Positions 29,062-34,239 of a stretch of 34,239 bases of DNA are shown one piece after another. The stretch comes from Clostridia bacterium (lineage in GTDB: Bacteria > Bacillota > Clostridia > Oscillospirales > Acutalibacteraceae). The stretch is from contig JAFSIW010000030.1 in assembly GCA_017439545.1 (NCBI GenBank), positions 1 to 34,239 on the forward strand, written 5' to 3'. Within the stretch, counting starts at the first letter, position 1; every line of letters starts with the position of its first letter. Under the pieces are notes generated by a model. It had not been told where the DNA came from and ran no database searches. It saw only the letters and a list, made by a program, of their open reading frames with translations. A program made the translations under genes and the position numbers.

Positions 29062-31644
29062 ATGATAAAACCATGTTTTCTAAAATTGAATTTGTTGACT
29101 ACTCCCTTTGGCGTGAGCAAAAAGGAGATGTCCCTGTCGTTTGCGCTTTCCGGCGGTCAAGAGGAGCCTTTGCAGTCGATGAGGGTCGCAGTAGCTTGCA
29201 GTCTTGATGCCTTTCACAAAGCCGAATATGCGGCCGATACCGGTTGGTTTGACGCTACTTGCAGTAACGGCATCGATTTATCCCATCGCTTTGCCAGCCT
29301 TGAAGAGGGTCAATTGTACTATCTTGGTGTGCAATGCAAGGTGGGAGACACCCTCAGTCAATGGTCGAATCCCTTGGCATTTTCTCTTGCCGATGGGTGG
29401 GATCCCACGTCGGTTTGGTGTGATTCCGACAGCGATTTTTGTCTGCTGCGGCGAAAATTTACTCTGCGTGAAAAACCTGCCAAGGCGCTTTTGTACGTAA
29501 CCGCTCTGTCACCTGAGCCTTCGCGACAGTTTGTGTATCACGCATACTGCAATGGGGAGCATGTGTGTTTAGGTCCTGCTCGGTGTGGGAAAGAGAACGA
29601 TCGTACCGTGCTGTATTATGAGGTGGCAGAGGTTACCGATTGCCTGAAAGCAGGGCAAAACTGCTTTGGCGCAAGCTGTTATACAAGAGAATCTCATCAG
29701 TTTGCCGCCCGATTGGTTGTTTTTGATGCGGTTGGCACCAAAACCACCGTCTGGGAGACCGATTCGGAATTTGAAGCTATGGATGCTACTGCTGTATACC
29801 GTCCCGATGGCTCTATCGGCACCAACTATTTTACGGCACACGGTCAAAATCTGAACGGAGAAGCCTATCCCTTTGGTTGGGACACGGGTGCCGATTGCCA
29901 TAGTTTTTCTGCGGCGACAGAAAAAGAAAAATTGGGGCAAACGATGTTGCTGCAGACCTATCCTGCGCCACCTGTAAAGCGATTCGTGCAAGAGGCGACG
30001 CGTTATGAATGGCTGGAAGACGGCACGCTGTTTGTGGATCTGGGACAAGAGATCATTGGTGACCTGTCGATAGACGCTTCCTGCGACACGGCGAAAGACA
30101 TTGTTGTACGTTGCGGCGAGGAATTGAAGGAAGACGGTCGCTTGCGTTATGCTATGCGTACCGGCAACGTGTATGAGGAGCATTGGCGTTTTGCCGCAGG
30201 GGAGCAACAACTGACCGCTACGGGACTGAAAACCTTTCGTTATGTTGAGATTGAAGGGTTGAGCGAGGAGGATGCTCCCACCGTATACGGATGCGCTTAC
30301 CGAACGGATTTTGACGAAAAAGCATCTTATCTGTCCTGCTCCAGCGAGTTGCTCAATACCATTTATGATTTGTGCAAATATACCATTCAGGCCACCAACC
30401 AGAATCTTTACGTCGATTCCCAGTCCCGCGAGCGTTGCGCCTATGAGGGAGACGTGTTGATCAATATGCTAACCGCCGCTGTCGTGCAGGATTGTGACGC
30501 TTTGTCCCGCTTTAGCGTGGATTATCTGCTGACCCACCGTACTTGGCCTGCGGAATACGTGTTGTTCTGCATTTTGATGGCGCGGGCGGATTATGAATAC
30601 ACAGGGGATATGGGCTTGATTCAAAAACGGTATGATCTGTTGAAGAATAAGCTGTATTTGACCCATCTGGATGAATCGGTGGGACTGATCCGTAATATTA
30701 CCATGGCGGGTAACGTGATGGATGCGGTGTTGGTGGATTGGCCCATGACCGAGCGGGATGGCTATGAGTATAACAAGGCCATCTATAACACGGTACTCAA
30801 CAGCGTGCACTATCGCGCGTTAGAAGATCTTGCCTACCTTGCCCGCATTATCGGCAAAGAAGAGGACGCCGCCTATTATCAGCAAAGGGCTGATGCGCTG
30901 AAACGTGCCATGATTCAAAAACTATATGATGCTGAGCGGGGATGCTTTGTGGACGGTCTGGATACCGACGGCAATCCCTTGACTCACGCCGCCCAGCACG
31001 CCACCGCCTTTGCACTGTATGCAGGGGTGTATGAGGATCGGGCAATGCAACTGGCAATGGCGGACTACCTGAAAGAGCAGGGCAACATTCGTATGAGCGT
31101 ATACGGCGCTCACTTCCTGTTAGAAGGTCTGTATCAGGCGGGAGCGGGGGAGTATGCCAATTCTCTGCTTATGAGTGATGATGTTTCTGACGGTGCTCGC
31201 ACCTGGGCGTATATGTTGGATCAATCCGACGCTACCATTACCACCGAGGCGTGGAACACCGCCAACAAGCCTAATATGACCTGGTCCCATCCTTGGGGCT
31301 CTGCCGCGGGCGCGGCTATTATACGTGGCTTGTTTGGTATTCGTCCCGTCACCCCCGGTTTTGATCGGTTTGCCATTCGCTTGCAACCCGGTGGGTTGCG
31401 CTACGGTGCGCTTACCACTCCTACGGTGAAGGGTCCTGTTACGGTGTTCTTTGACCTGACTACACCCGAACAGCAAGCGACTCTGAGTGTTCAGATACCT
31501 ATGCTGACTACGGCACTGATCTCACTACCCGGCAGAGAGGGCGGAAGCGTATTCAGCAATGGCAAGCCTGTTGCCGCTCGTTATGAAGATGGTTGCTATC
31601 ACTTTGAGGTGCAGGGCGGTAAACACGAATTTCAACTGGTATAG
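29062..31644 (+). CDS. Alpha-L-rhamnosidase (GH78-type)
   Basis: 860 residues, the usual multi-domain length of GH78. Beta-sandwich domains come first: about 1-110 (fibronectin/Ig-like, ending LSQWSNPLAFSL), then about 120-230 and 250-410, which carry TLFVDLGQEIIGDLSIDASC and GLKTFRYVEIEGL. From about 420 to 770 is the (alpha/alpha)6 catalytic barrel with NLYVDSQSRERCAYEGD (450-464), where Glu457 occupies the place of the catalytic acid region in GH78. The tail TEAWNTANKPNMTWSHPWGS, then FGIRPVTPGFDRFAI, is the conserved C-terminal stretch. There is no signal peptide, so it acts in the cytoplasm on imported rhamnosyl oligosaccharides or glycosides. AGGGGA lies 7 nt before the ATG. Confidence 0.92.
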   Translation: MIKPCFLKLNLLTTPFGVSKKEMSLSFALSGGQEEPLQSMRVAVACSLDAFHKAEYAADTGWFDATCSNGIDLSHRFASLEEGQLYYLGVQCKVGDTLSQWSNPLAFSLADGWDPTSVWCDSDSDFCLLRRKFTLREKPAKALLYVTALSPEPSRQFVYHAYCNGEHVCLGPARCGKENDRTVLYYEVAEVTDCLKAGQNCFGASCYTRESHQFAARLVVFDAVGTKTTVWETDSEFEAMDATAVYRPDGSIGTNYFTAHGQNLNGEAYPFGWDTGADCHSFSAATEKEKLGQTMLLQTYPAPPVKRFVQEATRYEWLEDGTLFVDLGQEIIGDLSIDASCDTAKDIVVRCGEELKEDGRLRYAMRTGNVYEEHWRFAAGEQQLTATGLKTFRYVEIEGLSEEDAPTVYGCAYRTDFDEKASYLSCSSELLNTIYDLCKYTIQATNQNLYVDSQSRERCAYEGDVLINMLTAAVVQDCDALSRFSVDYLLTHRTWPAEYVLFCILMARADYEYTGDMGLIQKRYDLLKNKLYLTHLDESVGLIRNITMAGNVMDAVLVDWPMTERDGYEYNKAIYNTVLNSVHYRALEDLAYLARIIGKEEDAAYYQQRADALKRAMIQKLYDAERGCFVDGLDTDGNPLTHAAQHATAFALYAGVYEDRAMQLAMADYLKEQGNIRMSVYGAHFLLEGLYQAGAGEYANSLLMSDDVSDGARTWAYMLDQSDATITTEAWNTANKPNMTWSHPWGSAAGAAIIRGLFGIRPVTPGFDRFAIRLQPGGLRYGALTTPTVKGPVTVFFDLTTPEQQATLSVQIPMLTTALISLPGREGGSVFSNGKPVAARYEDGCYHFEVQGGKHEFQLV

Positions 31645-31653
31645 AGGTGCTGT

Positions 31654-32649
31654 ATGAAACAACGAATCGCCAAGTGGGATAACGCCAAATTCCTGCTGAT
31701 TTTGATGGTGGTTTTGGGACACTTTTTGGATTATTGCGATACCGACGTAACAGAGTTTCGTTGTGCATTTTTATGGATCTACAGTTTTCATATTCCTGCC
31801 TTTATGTTGCTGTCGGGACTATTAAGCGGTAGCACCTTGCGCAGTAAATTTCCTCTGCGCCGCATAGGAGCCTATCTTGTGTTTTATTTGATGTGCAATG
31901 GAATGGACGCCTTGGTTCGCTTGGCTTTGGGGCAGTCGGTGGATCTGTGCTTGTGGGGGCAGGACCATTACTCTTGGTTTATGGCGGTATTGCCCGTCTT
32001 TTTGCTGGTAACAAGTCTGCTGCATAAATTGCCTGCTGCCGTAATGATTCCTTTGAGTATACTGATTGGTTGCCTTGCGGGATATAGTGAGTATATCGGC
32101 GATGAATTTTATCTTTCTCGCATTTTGACTTTGTATCCTTTCTTTTTGATGGGCTTTTATTGGAATGGGCAAACGCTGTATAAAACTTTACAAAAGTGGT
32201 ACGTTCGGTTGTTCTCGGCTGTTATGGTTTTGGGCAGCATGGTGTTGGTTTATCTGTATTGCGACAGACTGTACGCTTTGCGTCCCTTGTTTACTGCCCG
32301 CAACTGGTATGGGGCAATTCAGATCCCCACCGAATACGGCGGTTTATTCCGCCTTGGATGGTACGGTCTGGCTTTGATTCTGACCCTTTGCTTTTTGTCT
32401 CTCGTTCCTGCGATAAACACTTTTTTTACTGATTGGGGTACCCGCACCCTGCAGGTTTACGTGTTGCACCGTCCGCTGTTGCGGTTGCTGATCGGTATTG
32501 GGTATTTGTCTGCCTTGCAAACTGTTTTACCCCAAGGCTGGCAGGCGGTTTACCTGTTGTCAGCTGTCGGTCTTACCATGCTCTTGTCGATCAAGTGGCT
32601 GGAGCCACCCTTTACTTTGTTTTTGGGCAAAAAGAAGAAAGGAGCATAA
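31654..32649 (+). CDS. Membrane acyltransferase (Acyl_transf_3 / OafA-like)
   Basis: 331 residues with about ten hydrophobic segments. The start RIAKWDNAKFLLILMVVLGHF with His23, followed by FLWIYSFHIPAFMLLSGLLSG, is the classical Acyltransferase_3 (O-acetyltransferase) pattern: Arg and His residues at the cytoplasmic face hand an acyl group from acyl-CoA to a sugar or cell-wall glycan. Related clostridial proteins are often called fucose-4-O-acetylases. Substrate unknown. It starts 9 nt after the rhamnosidase stop and ends 3 nt before deoD, so these three are likely co-transcribed. Confidence 0.9.
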   Translation: MKQRIAKWDNAKFLLILMVVLGHFLDYCDTDVTEFRCAFLWIYSFHIPAFMLLSGLLSGSTLRSKFPLRRIGAYLVFYLMCNGMDALVRLALGQSVDLCLWGQDHYSWFMAVLPVFLLVTSLLHKLPAAVMIPLSILIGCLAGYSEYIGDEFYLSRILTLYPFFLMGFYWNGQTLYKTLQKWYVRLFSAVMVLGSMVLVYLYCDRLYALRPLFTARNWYGAIQIPTEYGGLFRLGWYGLALILTLCFLSLVPAINTFFTDWGTRTLQVYVLHRPLLRLLIGIGYLSALQTVLPQGWQAVYLLSAVGLTMLLSIKWLEPPFTLFLGKKKKGA

Positions 32650-32652
32650 CCA

Positions 32653-33390
32653 ATGTTAGATTATCCAACCCCGCATATTCAAGCGTCCCCGTCGGACTTC
32701 GCCCCCGTGGTGCTGATGCCCGGCGATCCCCTGCGTTCTCAATACATAGCCAAAGAGTTTTTAGAAAACGCCCGTCTTGTCAATAACGTGCGCGGTGTGC
32801 AGGGCTATACGGGAATCTATGAGGGGGTACCGGTCTCGGTGATGGCCAGCGGAATGGGAATGCCCTCTATGGCGATTTACAGTTATGAACTGTACCACGC
32901 TTTCGGGGTGGAAACCATTATTCGCATAGGTTCTTGCGGCGGCTTGCAAGACCAAGTAAAGGTACGGGATCTGGTGTTGGCTCAGGCTGCTTCCACCGAT
33001 TCAGCCTATGCTGACCGTTACGACCTGAAGGGAAGCTTTGCCCCCGTTGCGGATTTTGGCTTGTTGCAAAAAGCCGCTGCCTTAGCGCAGTTGAATAAGA
33101 TGCCCTATCACGTGGGCGGCATTGTAACAAGTGACCGTTTTTACGAGGAACAGGAGCATTTGCCCCCAACCGAGCGAAACGCCGCCCTATGGAAAAGGAT
33201 GGGTGTGCTGGCAGTAGAAATGGAAACAGCTGCGCTGTATATCAATGCCGCTCGATCGGGAAAACGCGCCCTTTCGGTTTGCACCGTGTCGGATCATTTG
33301 TTTACCGGTGAATCTCTGTCTGCCCATGAACGGCAAACGTCGTTTAACGAGATGATCGAATTGACCTTGCAGGTAGCAAAAACAATATAA
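32653..33390 (+). CDS. deoD: Purine-nucleoside phosphorylase, DeoD type
   Basis: 245 residues, close to the 230-240 of hexameric DeoD. It cleaves purine (deoxy)nucleosides with phosphate to base and (deoxy)ribose-1-phosphate in the cytoplasm. Visible: VVLMPGDPLRSQYIA (phosphate-binding GDPLR), VMASGMGMPSMAIYSYELY, IIRIGSCGGLQ, GGIVTSDRFYEE, LAVEMETAALY and CTVSDHLFTGE, with the catalytic Asp in SDH. AAAGGAG lies 8 nt upstream of ATG 32653, within the end of the acyltransferase gene. Last gene of the run, closed by a GC-rich hairpin. Confidence 0.97.
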   Translation: MLDYPTPHIQASPSDFAPVVLMPGDPLRSQYIAKEFLENARLVNNVRGVQGYTGIYEGVPVSVMASGMGMPSMAIYSYELYHAFGVETIIRIGSCGGLQDQVKVRDLVLAQAASTDSAYADRYDLKGSFAPVADFGLLQKAAALAQLNKMPYHVGGIVTSDRFYEEQEHLPPTERNAALWKRMGVLAVEMETAALYINAARSGKRALSVCTVSDHLFTGESLSAHERQTSFNEMIELTLQVAKTI

Positions 33391-33399
33391 ATTATAAAT

Positions 33400-33427
33400 A
33401 ACGCCGCACAGATTGCTGTGCGGCGTT
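33400..33427 (+). terminator. Terminator after deoD
   Basis: Perfect 12-bp stem AACGCCGCACAG (33400-33411) with its complement (33416-33427) and an ATTG loop. The T-tract is short (TTTGTTG). Confidence 0.85.
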
Positions 33428-33525
33428 TGTTGATAGAGCGGGAGTGATGATATATTTGATATATTGATAAACACTTCCGATCATTTGTCAAAAAAGAACA
33501 ACAGGTTGAGATGCTCCCCCTCTCA

Positions 33526-33650
33526 GTGTTCGAATCCCACCGACACGTAAAAAAAGAAGCATCACCTGACGGTGATACTTCTTTCTTGAAAGGGTTGCAC
33601 AAATTCGAAGCCCTTTAGATTTTTAACCTATGTGTTCGAACCCCCGTAAA
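33526..33650 (+). repeat. Pair of short tRNA 3'-end-like repeats (possible attachment-site relics)
   Basis: GTGTTCGAA occurs at 33526-33534 and again at 33632-33640, followed by TCCCACCGACACGTAAA and by CCCCCGTAAA respectively. GTTCGAATCCC is the standard T-loop sequence of tRNAs, but neither copy can be folded into a full T-arm or tRNA and no CCA follows. A third, weaker TTCGAAGCCC is at 33604-33613. Such fragments are often left where integrases target tRNA genes. Confidence 0.4.
33549..33586. terminator. Hairpin between the T-arm-like repeats, likely bidirectional terminator
   Basis: AAAGAAG then ATCACC pair with GGTGAT and CTTCTTT, with one C-A mismatch and a TGAC loop. The A-rich and T-rich flanks allow termination on either strand; it would end the minus-strand gene beginning beyond the right edge. 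Confidence 0.7.
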
Positions 33651-33656
33651 TAGAAA

Positions 33657-34239
33657 TTAAATTTGTTTTAATGTTTTTTCTGCACTTGATACACGTTCGT
33701 TTATTTTTTCTTTAGTAGTATTCCAAGATGCATCAAGGTCACCCTCAATAAACATTAGACAATGCTTATCACTGGGATTATCAACACATGCGAAAAACTC
33801 GTCTCGTGTTTTCAATAGCTCCTGCATATGTTCTTTGGCTTTATCAAAATTACCCAATTTGATATTTTGAGAAACTAACCCAGGCAAAAGACTTGTTTTT
33901 TGAAAGATTTGTCGGTGTGGTAAATAGTCTCCACCGGATAAAAATGCATTTATGAGTCTCAACATATACTCATCCAATTCAAGACTAATTTTATCAGCAT
34001 CAGGGTTGCCTTCTGCTCTAACAATTCTACCAGCAAGTCTTATGCAACGAGAAGTAAATCGAGCCATTTGAGCAAAACTCTTTTTGACTTTCTCAAGAGC
34101 AATATCATTCTTACCGTCAGCAAAAGCAATTTCAGCTTCCCAATAATCTCTAAAGCCAAAAACGTAGGGTAGATTTTGCAGATAACTTTCTGATTTTTTA
34201 TTATCTCCGCACAAATCATAAGCTCGTGCCATCAAATAA
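33657..34239 (-). CDS. TPR-like helical protein, 5' truncated by window edge (possibly C-terminus of an XRE-type regulator)
   Basis: The frame stays open to the right edge, so the N-terminus is missing; 194 or so residues are seen. The visible part is all-helical, with TPR-like pairs: YLMARAYDLCGDNKKSESYL, EAEIAFADGKNDIALEKVKK and LGNFDKAKEHMQELLKTRDE. The G-x-x-x-x-A spacing of the last two is characteristic. Similar helical C-terminal regions occur in clostridial XRE-family regulators, but the DNA-binding part would be outside the window, so that is only a suggestion. Codon use is much more AT-rich than in all other genes of the window. Function not known. Confidence 0.6.
   Translation of the reverse strand, partial: YLMARAYDLCGDNKKSESYLQNLPYVFGFRDYWEAEIAFADGKNDIALEKVKKSFAQMARFTSRCIRLAGRIVRAEGNPDADKISLELDEYMLRLINAFLSGGDYLPHRQIFQKTSLLPGLVSQNIKLGNFDKAKEHMQELLKTRDEFFACVDNPSDKHCLMFIEGDLDASWNTTKEKINERVSSAEKTLKQI

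Larger units (their letters stand above)
33428..33656. other. AT-rich non-coding junction
   Basis: No plausible gene. It contains ATATATTTGATATATTG (about 33450-33467), a tRNA-T-arm-like repeat pair (see the repeat entry) and a stand-alone hairpin (33549-33586). Base composition shifts to AT-rich here and stays so to the window end. Confidence 0.6.

Noticed and set aside
29569-30210. 213-codon minus-strand ORF inside the rhamnosidase
   Set aside because: Antisense to continuous GH78 coding sequence with no domain.
33500-33545. Intact tRNA gene
   Set aside because: Only a T-loop-like sequence is present; the T stem does not pair, no acceptor or anticodon arm can be formed and there is no CCA.
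1-34239. CRISPR array, insertion sequence or rRNA
   Set aside because: No regularly spaced repeats, no transposase-like ORF with inverted ends and no rRNA sequence were seen.

Overview
The window reads as chromosomal DNA of a spore-forming, Gram-positive anaerobe of the class Clostridia, most like an Oscillospirales/Ruminococcaceae-type gut or rumen bacterium. Support: a complete gerA-type germinant-receptor operon (23439-27080), two secreted-type proteins ending in type I dockerins (2589-3911 and 9540-10478; dockerins imply cohesin-bearing scaffoldins elsewhere), strong AGGAGG ribosome binding sites, GTG/TTG starts, and many 17-bp-spaced sigma-A promoters. This placement is inference; no 16S rRNA or other phylogenetic marker was compared.

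Layout. 1-1248: 3' part of a membrane phosphoglycerol-transferase/LTA-synthase-like sulfatase-fold protein. 1304-3911 (minus): iron-dependent alcohol dehydrogenase, and a secreted CBM9-like/dockerin protein, each with its own terminator. 4231-9085 (plus): two tandem paralogous AraC regulators with matching promoters, a B12-binding-type radical SAM protein and an MFS transporter, the last three tightly packed. 9106-11757 (minus): a three-gene phage-derived cassette (baseplate/tail-fibre-like protein, amidase endolysin carrying a dockerin, holin) with no other phage genes around it. 11899-14488 (plus): membrane protein, bifunctional NAD(P)H-hydrate repair enzyme, lipoprotein. 14525-14679 (minus): tRNA-Glu and tRNA-Met behind a consensus promoter. 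14842-15819 (minus): zinc-ribbon/DUF2628 membrane protein.

16052-22320 (plus): prfB, alpha/beta hydrolase, a MurF-like ligase with a membrane domain, D-Ala-D-Ala ligase, a galactokinase-family enzyme and a DUF2500-like protein, probably one operon driven from the promoter at 15955-15983. 22305-23356 (minus): DUF4363 and DUF421 proteins, divergent from gerAA-gerAB-gerAC (23439-27080), forming a spore-related block. 27131-28706 (minus): DUF2809 protein and tRNA(Met) cytidine acetate ligase (TmcAL). 28822-33390 (plus): a small single-pass membrane protein, a cytoplasmic GH78 alpha-L-rhamnosidase, a membrane acyltransferase and purine nucleoside phosphorylase.

The right end (33430-34239) changes character: it is AT-rich, holds short tRNA-T-arm-like repeats and a stand-alone hairpin, and ends in a truncated TPR-type ORF, so it may be the edge of an acquired island. 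The most unusual items are the dockerin-bearing endolysin/holin cassette, the membrane-anchored MurF-like ligase beside ddl, and the duplicated AraC/radical SAM/MFS cluster.
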